From NCBI GenBank assembly GCA_024114885.1, contig CP099419.1, positions 682,001 to 746,000 of the forward strand: a stretch of DNA of 64,000 bases, in the 5' to 3' direction. Source of the stretch: Septoria linicola. Lineage: Eukaryota > Ascomycota > Dothideomycetes > Mycosphaerellales > Mycosphaerellaceae. The translations under genes and the position numbers were made by a program. The notes below the pieces were generated by a model, which saw only the letters and a list, made by a program, of their open reading frames with translations, searched no databases and was not told the origin of the DNA. This document shows positions 1 to 9,484 of the stretch, piece by piece. Each line of letters begins with the position of its first letter. The first letter of the stretch is position 1.

Positions 1-165
1 GAGCATAGTCTTCTGGCTTTGGATCGTACGGAAAGTTGTAAATATCATAGTGAGAGAGATTGCCGAATGAGTATGCGAACTCTGAAGTATGCGGCACGCC
101 GTACCCATATAGAAAGTAATTGGTCTCTAGGATGGATGTGATGAGAGTTTGATTCTGGTCGTGTG
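1..165 (-). CDS. carboxylesterase type B, partial (C-terminal region, runs off the left edge)
   Basis: The minus strand reads an uninterrupted stretch of about 50 residues that contains GVPHTSEFAYSFGN. This resembles the conserved block around the catalytic histidine of type-B carboxylesterases/lipases (GxxHxxEL..FG). The frame stays open to the window edge, so the C-terminus lies outside. Upstream (higher coordinates) this frame hits a stop at about position 175. No esterase oxyanion-hole or nucleophile (GESAG) motif is readable in the following 900 bp, so either an intron lies here or the gene is a truncated relic. The family call rests on one motif block only. Secretion, substrate and function cannot be judged from this piece. 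Confidence 0.35.
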
Positions 166-1120
166 TATTGCTTCATGAACTGTGCAATGCCGTCCTCAGA
201 TGACGACTGCACTGTGAGGAGGTCCGCGACTCGCGAGCTACGGTTCCAGCTCTGCCATGGCGCTACCGTGTGTATACCAAGCATTGACTGTCATCTGGTC
301 TTGGAATTGTGGCTGAAACCTCAAAGGGTCCAGCACGTTCGTCATCGGTTAAGTGTCGCGAAGCTTGAGAAGAGGACAGCTGCAGAGTGGCTAAGCTACT
401 GATACTGTAGCAGTCTTCTGCTGGACCTTCTGGTTGTCTTGCCGTTTTTGTCAGTAGACAGGCTCGCCAGCGATCGTGAGATTTCTTCGAAGTCCACGGT
501 GTGCCTCAGGCGTCAGAATTCCAACCTCCTCTCTCGCCAACCATCTTGATCCACGGAACATCTAGTACTTCTCGCACCTCCATCACTGACGTCGCGTACT
601 TGTGGCATTGCGGCGCAAGTCTTGTCCTCCCTGTCCTTCGCTCCGCGGCACGAAGCAACAATCGTGGCTGGTGACGCTCCGCGGTGCATAAACCACGTTT
701 TCCAAGCTTCACTTGGCAGCCCTGCATCGCACCCCGGCAAGGCCTCCAGTCAAATGAGTTGAACGACCAACAAGCCTTTGATAGCCCAGGCTGGAATGAC
801 ATTGGTCCAGGTTTGCCATGCACAACTTTCAAGATGTTGCACATCTGGAAGCGCGGCCTATGACATATGCTCGTGAGGCTATGGGAGACTGCAGCAGTAC
901 ATAGTATCTGGAGAATAGCAGTGGTATTCCAGCTCATCAATACAAATCACCTCCAAGCAACTTGAAAGAAAATCAGATTTCCGAATAAACACATACAGCC
1001 ACCTCTTCCAATCCGCAGAACACTCAAGACATCAAGACAACTTCGACTCGAGCTTGAACAGATCAACTCAAAACCCACAACCAAACACTACAAACAAAAC
1101 CCACACCACCAACAAGCACA
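166..1120. other. intergenic region and 5' leader of the small Gly/Met-rich gene
   Basis: No gene is supported here. A 144-codon frame on the minus strand (506-940) has no recognisable domain or coding character. The last 160 bases before position 1121 are rich in CA and pyrimidines and nearly free of G, as is usual for fungal 5' untranslated leaders. Confidence 0.5.
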
Positions 1121-1348
1121 ATGTGTCTTCCATGCGGAGGATCTCGCCGTCGCCAACCACAAATCGTCATTGTGGAAAAGCCGCGATACGGCGGAGGCTC
1201 TAGAATGGGCGGAGGTGGAATGTTCGGAGGCTTCGGCGGCGGCCGAGGTCGTGCTGCCTGCCCTCCACCACGAGCCAGAATGGGTGGTGGCATGATGGGT
1301 GGCCGATCGAGGATGGGCGGCGGCATGATGGGTAATCGTCGCTGCTAG
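1121..1348 (+). CDS. small glycine/methionine/arginine-rich protein (75 aa)
   Basis: Single-exon ORF that starts with MCLPCGG and ends with NRRC. After a basic, hydrophilic start (SRRRQ) comes a short strand-like segment (IVIVEKP), then repeats of GGG, GGMF, RMGGGMMGG and RMGGGMMG. No signal peptide or membrane segment is visible. The ATG context (CACAATG) and a long CA-rich leader argue that it is a transcribed gene rather than a chance frame. Arginine plus glycine/methionine repeats suggest a disordered RNA-binding-like or metal-binding-like peptide, but this is only inference from composition. I recognise no named family. The three cysteines are paired at the N-terminus (CLPC) plus one at the very end. 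Confidence 0.6.
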   Translation: MCLPCGGSRRRQPQIVIVEKPRYGGGSRMGGGGMFGGFGGGRGRAACPPPRARMGGGMMGGRSRMGGGMMGNRRC

Positions 1349-1676
1349 ACGACCTGTCCAGACAATGAGCCGTTGACGAGGACACAATCCATGAGACACG
1401 AGGCGTGTACAACAATGAAGGACAAGGAATGGCGAGCACGATATGATATGATATGATGATGCAGCATTGCTGAAGTGAAGCGTTTTGTATAATAGATTTG
1501 TACGTAGCGAAGCATCGAACACCTGATCACAACAAACAACTGTGTACTTTCTATGCTCTCCACCAAATCGAAATGAATTGAGCCTCCTTCACCAGCCGCT
1601 CTCTCGAGACGATGAGACTTCAACTGGGAGCATTCATGTGCGCGTGGACCTCGCTAAGGTCATTCAAGCATACTCT

Positions 1677-3930
1677 TTAGACACCAAGATGCTTTCTGAT
1701 GGCTTCGAAGTTGGGAGTGCCCCAGCCAGATGCAACGTCCCAACCTTTGCCAGCTGGAAAGCCGTCACTACATAGAATAGTCAGAAAACGCAGATTTCGA
1801 GTTTGTGGAACGAACGTACGTGTCGCAGTCTGTGGAACTGCCCTTGGTGATATCAGTGAAGCCGCAGCCCTTTGTCTTGTACAGGAGAGGGTTCAGGAAC
1901 CCCACAGGGCGCTTACCAGCTGCAAGGATGGCATCATTCACTTGAGTGAGGACTGTCGAAGGTCAGTATGATGTGCGGTAATAGGCCTGCGAGTTGAGTA
2001 ACGTACCACCTGCTACCGTGAGCATCGGCACTTCGGCACCCTGTGTCGTATCACTGATGCCGTTTCTGATGTAGTTAAAAGTGGTGCCGTGGGCGGCAAC
2101 GTCAGGAAATGCGCGACCTTTACGGTTGTATAGACCGCTGTTGCGCTTTCCGAGCTTTGCGAGAGACTTGGAGACGGCATGATCCTATCAGGTGGGTCAG
2201 CAAACGGCTATCACAGATGTTCGCGGGTAATGTTGGAATGCGTTGGGGAGAAGAACCAAGGACACGCACCTGATACGAAGGTCTTGCGAAGTGGTCGGAA
2301 AATCCACTGCCCGAAGTGTAATTCGTGGGATCTCCTTCGGTCACTATACCTTCAAGGACAACCTCGGGGTTGAACTTCTGCGTGCCCTCAACCGTGAGTA
2401 CGTAAGGACACGATGCTGGATAGAAGGGACGAAAGGAGGTCGTGTTCTTCCCATCATTGGATTAGCAGGTGCCATTGAGGCCAACACCAAAAAACCCGCT
2501 AAGGGCGACGACCGTGGCACCTCTCGCGCCCAGTTGGGCATACTCCTGACAGACTCTGGTCGCGTAGTCGCGAGGCACTGTCTGCTCGTGGTCGCCGTAT
2601 GACTGTGTTATGACATACAGAACCTTCTTTTGCTTTGCAATGTAGTTCAGCCAGGTGAGATATGGCTCATTGGTGTTTTCGGGAGTGGCGGTGTCTGGCT
2701 GGAAGGGAGGAGGTGGACCACCGGTCAGATAAACCTTGAGTCGTGCTGGAGCAGCGAAAGCCCCGAGTATCTAAGGCATGTCAGGTCGCGCATAGCGAAG
2801 GAAAGGAGACTCCATAGTACCTGTAGAGCTGTGTTCACGCCAAAGGGGCTCAGTTCTGTGATGTTGCCAATAGTCTGTGCTGAACTTAGTAGCTAGAAGT
2901 GCGGATATACGTAGCGCATTATGCGGAGTGTGATGTACCTGCCTGGAGAATCCATAGTTGCGATCTGCATCTGGTCTCTCGGATGCTAAGTATTGCTTGA
3001 AGTCATCCAGAGATGCCGGCCAGTAGTGTTAGCACTGGCCGTCTCAGCATGCAGCTGTACGTACATCTTGGCCGAAGTAGGACACAGATCCTGCAGAGTT
3101 CTTCTTCCCAGATCTTGGCTTGTAGTTGATTGTTTCATACAACGTGCGTAGGCATTTACTGGTAATGCCGGCCGTTTCATTGCAGACTGCGCAAATGTCT
3201 GTATACGACCTCCTCGAGTGAACGTTGCCAGCCAGGCACCTTTCATCAAGAGTTGAGGCACAAGGGTTCATTGACTCTGTAGATCTTGGGGCCGAAAAGT
3301 GGTTCGTGGGTTGAATCGTGTCAATATGCTCATGAAGGTGTTTCGGCAGACTGTACCCAACGGTACGCACGACTTCTTCGCCTTTACTGTTTCGGTAGAT
3401 GTGATACTCTGCATCCAGGAGTTGCTCAACCTTCGACACCGGCAGAGTCAACGTAGCCCAATCGCGTGATGGGCTGTATTCAACATGCTCGGTATAGATA
3501 CCGTGTCCCTGTTGCCAATTAGCCAGCCTCCAGAGCGCTTCAAACATCTAGGACTACCTCAAGCCACTCCTCCACAGAGTCAAGCGAGTGCTGAGCAGGC
3601 GCAACCAGTGCTTGCACATCTTCGGCCGAAAGGTGTTGGCCATATCGAGCATGATCCGGGTCGCTGACTTCGTACAGATGCCTCTCTAATTCGTGAAATG
3701 AGCTTTGCTTGATGCCAATGCGTAGGTCGATGTTATGCTCCTGCAAGTCGTAAGTATAATTTGTCCAAGTCCGCGAAGCAAGTGCAGCTGACTGCCGATG
3801 CCTTGCTCATCCTCTCCCAGCCTGGCGGGACAAAGTGAGAGCTCTTGACCACATAGTCGCTTCTACTTGGATGGACTGCTGCCAATACAGCAATTGCTGC
3901 GGACAGCGACAGGAACAGAGAAGATCGCAT
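1677..3930 (-). pseudogene. sedolisin-family (peptidase S53, tripeptidyl-peptidase-like) protein, catalytically degenerate, internal stop
   Basis: Exons are readable from a signal peptide (MRSSLFLSLSAAIAVLAA; exon 1 3793-3930), through the S53 prodomain (exon 2 3558-3740, exon 3 3065-3508), into the catalytic domain, and end with the conserved calcium-site tail (GFTDIT, then GWDVASGWGTPN; stop 1677-1679). Introns are about 50-90 bp; examples are GTAGTC..CAACAG after residue WLE and GTACGT..GACAG near 1965-2015. Family landmarks are present: YGDHEQTVPRDYA, GSGFSDHFARPSYQ and FPDVAA. The key active-site motifs are changed. The oxyanion SGD-type motif reads SGFFGVG, and the serine motif (GTSxSxP) reads GAEVPMLTVAG, so the catalytic serine is gone. 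The expected ExxxD segment is also not recognisable. An in-frame TAA (2462-2464) interrupts the otherwise continuous frame within NGTC-stop-SNDGK. I read this as a decaying secreted protease gene. A readthrough or mis-predicted intron is the alternative. Confidence 0.7.
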
Positions 3931-5084
3931 GATGTAGAGAAGGTCGAAGTGCGACCTTGTGCCAAACTGCTCGAAAGTAAGCGTAGCGCGGCGAGGGACG
4001 CGTCTGTTCTTAACATTATCTTCATCAGGCTGGACGGGATGTCAGGAGCTTTCGCCATGAGTCGCGATTGCATTGGCTTCGGGTCCGAATGCGCAGAGAA
4101 ACGGCATCGATGATCTCAACGAACCAATGGCTGGAAGCCACGCAGAGTTGCATGGCACTTCAAAGCAGCCTCAATGGGACTTGTATCAACTCGTCTCGAA
4201 AGTTTCGCATGCTGCTTCTGCAGCTTGTGAATGGACGGATCCCTCAGACGTGCCGTTTGTGGAGTGGTGGCGTTCTGGACAGCACACCGCTAACATGGGT
4301 GCGAATATTATATGCGGCCGAGGAGACAGCGTGGAGATGCGATCGCGCATTGCCGCAGGAAGGTAATGTTACTCGACGTAAACTTTGATCATACCTGCCT
4401 CAAGGCTCTTAGTCAGTCGGAAGCAAGAACGCAAACCTGAAAAAATCGGCTCTTGCGAGCTATCTCACATGTGCTCGATGGTTGAATCCACGACAAGTCG
4501 CGGGTGTTTTTTGAGAAGCATTCATGTTGGAGCCGTGCCTTGGGTAAAGGAGAAATCCTGATTGCGTTTGGCAAAGCATCGCGACCATGATTCGCGAATC
4601 TGGTTCTCAGCCTTGCCCGTCCCGCTTTCGTGGGATGTGGCAGAGGCTAGACTTCGGGAGACACTTGCCAGAAGAACCGCCGTACTTGGCCTACGACACT
4701 TGCTGTGCCTTGCTGGATGCTTGATATTCGTAGTCGTGGGATCTGCAGATTGTAGACAAGAAGGTACAAGTGCAAGTCCAGAAGTCACTGCTGTAGAGCT
4801 ACGTTCCGACCGCCTACAGTGGGACTTCAATCGTTGTCACAGGCACTGTCGCGTGCTGCAGCCAGGGTTTCGTCGCTGACTGGCAGTCACTATCTGTGGA
4901 AGACACTGTTGATGGATATCGGATCTCGGGAGGGAGAAAGATGTCAAGAGCAAGTCGCTTTTGTGGGTCTACCAGTTGTAAGCCTCAGGCACAATTTGTT
5001 GGACTCAATGCGATACATTCCTTCTGAATTCCACAGACAGACAATCCTCAGCACAGAGACGGCTCACCCTGATCAGTAGCTCTG
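3931..5084. other. intergenic, no supported gene
   Basis: Several overlapping frames of about 100 codons occur on both strands (for example around 4522-4879), but none has a domain, a signal peptide or spliced continuity. The first part should hold the promoter of the degenerate sedolisin gene. Confidence 0.4.
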
Positions 5085-6367
5085 CTACTTCGCGTTCTTC
5101 CAGTCCCACAACCATTGCACATCTCCATCGAACTCGTAGTCATCATCGTCCTCAAATTCTTCCTCCAAGCCTGCATTAGCCCATGCTCCGATCTCCCTTG
5201 GCCGACTTCCAGCATTGTCGGTATCGTCTGGCTCGGAAGCAGCCTCATCGGTATCACTACCAGCCGGATCGGTGCAGCTTACTCTAATGCCGCTAAGGAC
5301 ACAATGGTCCATGTCACACTCGTCATGGGCGTCTTCGTTATCTGAGTCGTTCGGGTCAAAATTGTGATAGCAGTCGTCGCAGTCGTCGAATTCCTCTTCA
5401 TTTTCATCCCTGATGAGTGCTTGCCTGTAATCCTTCAAAACCTCTAAGTATCGAACTGCCTCCGCTCGCACATCCCAAGAAGGTCCGTAGTGATCATGTC
5501 TACCTATCTGCAGACTTGGGATTCCGTAAGCCAGAAACCATGCAAGCAACGCTTGCCGGATCTTGTCTGCTTCGTAGGCTCTGGCGGCGACATGTGGCGA
5601 TCTCTGCAGTGCATGGCTATCTGGCAGCGCGAATGGAAAATAGAGTGCATCTGGGCAAGGATACCGATCCGGTGGCCAACATGTCGGTTCAAGTCTGAAG
5701 CACATTTGAGCTTCTCTCGTCGCCGTGTATTGATAGTCAATCATGTGTCCGGACTTGGGGGGTCGCCGGCGTGCTCTAGCCAGCTAGAGAGGCGTGTGGG
5801 ATTGTCGCCAGTACCGGTCAATGAGAGCTCAATCACCAGGGTTTGAGCACCTGAATTGAGCCTCTGTAGCACTGGTGCGTTGTGAGGATGGTCAAGGAAT
5901 TCCGTGATATGACTGAAATCAAAATCCACGACCTTCGTGCTGATCATGGCTGTGCTTGTGGCAAGATCGTGAAAGGCTTTACCAAAGTTCTTGTTGACGA
6001 GCATGAACGGCGAGTCCACTGTCAGGTGCGGCGTGCTGAAGAGTGAGGCCCCACGCTGGAGAGAAATGTGGACCTCCACATCTTCCAAGTGTTTCTCGTA
6101 GACACGACAGCGAAGTTCTGGGGTGAGATCGGAGAAAGGGAAGGGCTTCTCTGCTACAGTCGCCGGTGCCCCTGCTTCGATGTGATACCGGGTTCGATCA
6201 ACGAGGCCCAAGATGTCAGGGACAACCGAGTCCTCCTTGGCATGGTCTGTTGTGACACTGTTGGAAGCGTCTTCGCTCGAATTGGACATCTGCAAGGATA
6301 CTGACGGAGCCGGGCGGATTGCGAGTCTGCGCTCATTGTTCTTTTTGACCGCCTTTCTTTCCGACAT
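5085..6367 (-). pseudogene. 2EXR/F-box-like domain protein, split by a one-base frameshift
   Basis: Two overlapping frames (5741-6367, then 5085-5744) together match the neighbouring paralogue at 6742-7902. The first frame carries the domain core FSDLTPELRCRVYEKHLEDV and ends HAGDPPSPDT-stop. The second resumes with MIDYQYTATRE and YEADKIRQALLAW, which align with IDTLYEATIRD and READKIRHALISW of the paralogue. The break coincides with a run of six G (5757-5762; C on the coding strand), and one additional base in that run would make the frames continuous. The C-terminus is very acidic (Asp/Glu-rich, including EEEFEDDDDYEFDGD). The domain resembles the 2EXR/F-box-like families common in Dothideomycetes, and its function is unknown. 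Either the gene is broken or the assembly has a homopolymer error. Confidence 0.6.
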
Positions 6368-6741
6368 GGTTCAGTAGGTGATCTTTGCGCTGCAATCCAG
6401 AAGCCCAGAAAGTGAGCAACCTTTATGTTTGCAGCCAGCCAGCCAAGTGACTGGAGGCTTCGCTACGACACAACGAAGTGAAAAGTTTGACTGGCCAATT
6501 CTTGATTGTCTCCAGCCGCAATTCACTCGCGCGGGTCTAGGCACCCGTGCAAGGTAGAGAGATAATCGAATCCAAACGTGTTTACAGTGCTCGAACCGGA
6601 CGGCTCGTTTCTCTGCCTCTGCTCGTATGTCGCCAGGCCGGTCGAGAAGAGCGTGTTATTGTGGTCATCTTAGACTTCCCTGCCACAATCGCCGTCGAAA
6701 TCGCTATCATTATCGATTTCTTCCTCCAGAGCACTCCACAC
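6368..6741. other. intergenic between the two 2EXR/F-box-like paralogues
   Basis: This 374-bp spacer contains the upstream region of the frameshifted copy and the 3' end region of the intact copy. I see no further gene. Confidence 0.5.
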
Positions 6742-7902
6742 TCAGCCTTGAATGACCTCGATCTCGTCCTTATCGTGCTCTACGCCGGTGTCTTTTACTT
6801 CTGCATCGCTCGACCACTCACTCGCATCGTCACTCTCCACGGAGCCATTTTCACATTCCTCCTCAGATTCGCTGTCCCCAGTGTAGTGCGGCACACACCT
6901 ATGGTAATAGAGGGCGTACAATTTGAGGCTTACAGGCGGCCCAGAGTCCCGCGAAGCCAGGTGCGCCTCCTCGTGTTCGTCTCGCAACCCATCAAGTCCA
7001 TAGTCCACGTACCAGGAGATCAAAGCGTGTCTGATCTTATCTGCCTCCCTGTTCCGTGCCTCCGGGAAGTTGGAGTCGTTGGGGTTTGGCCCACCAAAGA
7101 TCTCAGGATCCCAAGCATGGTACAAAGGATCAGAGTCGTAGAATCGATAGGGTGGCCACGGCCAGTCGCTCCAACAATCCATTTTGATCAAGTCCCTGAT
7201 CGTTGCTTCGTACAAGGTGTCGATGGTGTTGCCGCGCCTGGCTGGATCACCTGCTCTGTTGAGCCATTCCACAAGTTGCTCATCATCTGGCGTCCGTTCC
7301 TCAGTACCGTAGACGTGACCGGGGAATGAAAGCACGATCTTGAGCTTCTGCGAGCCCGAATCCAGTCTCTGAAGTACATCTTCTCTCGCAGAGTGCTCAA
7401 GAAAGTCAACGACATGCTGAAAATCGTAATGAACCACATGAGTAACAAGCTCGAACGCTGTGCTCACGGCAAGATCTCGAAACTCCTTGCCAAATTTCTT
7501 GCTTAAGACAAGCAGTGGTGAGCAGACGATCAGGTCCCCTGACCGCGAAGATGGGAGACAGACGTCCACGTCTTCGAGGTGCCGCTCGTACACGATGTTG
7601 CGAAGCTCTGGGGCTAAGTCAGAGAAACGAAAGTGGGTTTTCCCGGTGCTGAGGTTCAGCTCTGGGTCTGGCTCTGCATTGGTGTGGTTGATGGTCGGAT
7701 CGGCTGGCGCTGCAGTTACCAGACTTGCTTGCCTGGTACCGCGCTTGGGACGGCTGGCAGCAGCAGTGACCTCGTATACTTTGCCGCGCTTTGTGACGAT
7801 GGTGTTGGATGTGGCTTGATTGGAGGTCAACGGAGTTGGCAATGAGCTTGTGGGGATGCTGGCCTTGTCCCTGGCTTGCGATGCGCACCCTTTCGGGGGC
7901 AT
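6742..7902 (-). CDS. 2EXR/F-box-like domain protein, intact paralogue (386 aa)
   Basis: Single-exon ORF. Residues 1-90 are low-complexity and basic (SRPKRGTRQ). A 2EXR/F-box-like core follows at about residues 92-115 (FRFSDLAPELRNIVYERHLE), then a middle region with FGKEFRDLAVSTA, HYDFQHVVDFLEH and LQRLDSGSQKLKIVLSFPG. A conserved DKIRHALISWYVDYG block sits at about residues 285-300. The tail from about residue 330 is highly acidic (SESEEECENGSVESDDASEW). The head-to-tail arrangement with the copy at 5085-6367 points to tandem duplication. In such families the N-terminal motif may act like an F-box adaptor, but a Skp1 interaction cannot be read from sequence. Biological role unknown. Confidence 0.75.
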   Translation of the reverse strand: MPPKGCASQARDKASIPTSSLPTPLTSNQATSNTIVTKRGKVYEVTAAASRPKRGTRQASLVTAAPADPTINHTNAEPDPELNLSTGKTHFRFSDLAPELRNIVYERHLEDVDVCLPSSRSGDLIVCSPLLVLSKKFGKEFRDLAVSTAFELVTHVVHYDFQHVVDFLEHSAREDVLQRLDSGSQKLKIVLSFPGHVYGTEERTPDDEQLVEWLNRAGDPARRGNTIDTLYEATIRDLIKMDCWSDWPWPPYRFYDSDPLYHAWDPEIFGGPNPNDSNFPEARNREADKIRHALISWYVDYGLDGLRDEHEEAHLASRDSGPPVSLKLYALYYHRCVPHYTGDSESEEECENGSVESDDASEWSSDAEVKDTGVEHDKDEIEVIQG

Positions 7903-8465
7903 GCTTGTGGCAGAAAAGTTGTGTCTGAAGGCATGTCAGTAGAGCGGCTTTTTATGGGGCGACGGAGGCGATATAGAGGTGAGTACGTGAAGACTGATGA
8001 AGGCTCCAGAAGGGCGAATGATTCTTCCCGACGGGGCTGTGGAACCTGCGGAGTTCAGTTGGAGGTGCGAAGAAGTATACAAGGGCAGGAACAAAACCCC
8101 GGCGGCGAGGACAACATCTGTGGCTCCGTCAGTTCAGCGCTAGAAAACCTCGTTCAGAGTTGAGTCTTGGTGGAGGAAGATGGATATGGCTTTTGAGCAG
8201 GCCAGGCGACACTCGCTTGGTGAGACGGAGATGCGATATTGTTGATCATTCGACCGAACGTATTTCATTCAGCGCGCACGCTATCGCACCATCAGTGTAG
8301 GTATCAACCCTGGCAGCTTTTTCATCACATTGCGCTTCCATCTCTGCCGAGACAGCTCAGCTTCTGAAATCATGCTGGCCATGCATGCGATGTGGTCGTG
8401 TCAAGGCATCCATCCTTGCCTCATGCGCCGTGAAAACCTCCCCCAAACGAGCAAGTTCTGATGAT
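7903..8465. other. intergenic, upstream of the 2EXR gene and 3' of eL34
   Basis: This holds the promoter region of the gene ending at 6742 and the 3' flank of the ribosomal protein gene. A 95-codon plus-strand frame (7876-8163) has no support. Confidence 0.45.
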
Positions 8466-9042
8466 CTATCGGCGGGTCTGCTTCTTCTCGGCCTCCTTCA
8501 TGACCTTCTTGACAATCTTTTGCTCCTCGATCAAAAAAGCACGGGTCACGCGGTCCTTGACGCAGTTGGCGCAGCGCGAGCCGCCGTATGCACGCTGAAC
8601 AGTCTTCTTTGGGTGGGAGATGTTGGAGTATTCGCGTGGGCGGAGAGCTGGAACCTGTATGTCCGATCCATGTCAGTCTTCCATTTCGATGCCTATTTCT
8701 TCGCTCTTTCCTTCATCGCTCTTGCCGGCTGTGCACATGTTTCGATCGTGGCGGGAAACTCGTAGATTCGGGGAGTAGACGTACACCTGCAAGCTTGATT
8801 CCACAGTCACCGCACTTTGGGGCAGTTCCTCGCTTCTTGATGTGCAAGTAGCGGAGCTCGCCACCTGGAGTCTTGATGATGCGGACCTTGTTGCTCTTGG
8901 TGTTGTAAGACACCCGGCGGCGCTGTTCAGAATATCCCAATTAGCCCAAACAGTTCTCTTTTTCCACACATCCTGCCAATTCCTCGCAGAACCATCGTTT
9001 CCCTCGGATCGCACGTACGAAAGTGAGTCTGTTGGATCCCAT
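8466..9042 (-). CDS. RPL34: 60S ribosomal protein eL34 (three exons)
   Basis: Large-subunit ribosomal protein of the eL34 family. Exons on the minus strand are 9019-9042 (MGSNRLTF), 8785-8922 (RRRVSYNTKSNKVR and the CGDCG zinc-binding-like motif, ending KLAG) and 8466-8654 (VPALRPREYSNIS, GGSRCANCVKDRV, ending KKQTRR). The junctions are GTACGT..AACAG and GTACGT..ATACAG, both in phase 0. The two CxxC pairs expected for eL34 are present. A very short first exon and several introns are typical of fungal ribosomal protein genes. The total of 117 residues fits the family. The gene is divergent from PRP8 and shares its 442-bp promoter region. Confidence 0.95.
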
Positions 9043-9484
9043 TGTGTCGAAGTCGTGGCGGGTCGTTGGGTGAAGTGAGTTCGGTGGTGGTGGTCGACTT
9101 GTTCTGCGCTGGTCGGTCGGTCGAGGTGCTACTTCGTGCGGAAGATTTGGAGATCTTGGCGGGAAAGTGCAACTCAGCACGTCCAGCCAACCACGATCGA
9201 CGGAGCTTTCCGCGCCTGCATGACTCGTGCATGTCGTTCCTCCCTCACGAAAAACTGCTTCGAAGGCAAGCGCGACTGATACGCCACCTCACTGTCCATC
9301 ACGACACTCGCGCAGGCCACAGCGCAACAACGCCAGTATCTCGATATTCTTCGCCCAGGACACGCGCAGTTGTGACGCGTGCATAGTGTGGCAGGAGGGC
9401 AGGAAGTGAGCAGAAAAGGCGAGCTCGGCGCCAGAAGCCGCAGCAGAGATTATATCTCCACAACATCACGAAAACATCGTGATC
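9043..9484. promoter_or_regulatory. divergent promoter region between eL34 and PRP8
   Basis: This 442-bp region separates the two start codons and must hold both promoters and 5' leaders. Pyrimidine/CA-rich stretches lie near both starts. I see no clear TATA box, as is common for housekeeping promoters. Confidence 0.6.

Noticed and set aside
506..940. 144-codon minus-strand frame
   Set aside because: No domain, signal peptide or coding character. An overlapping second frame of similar quality suggests chance.
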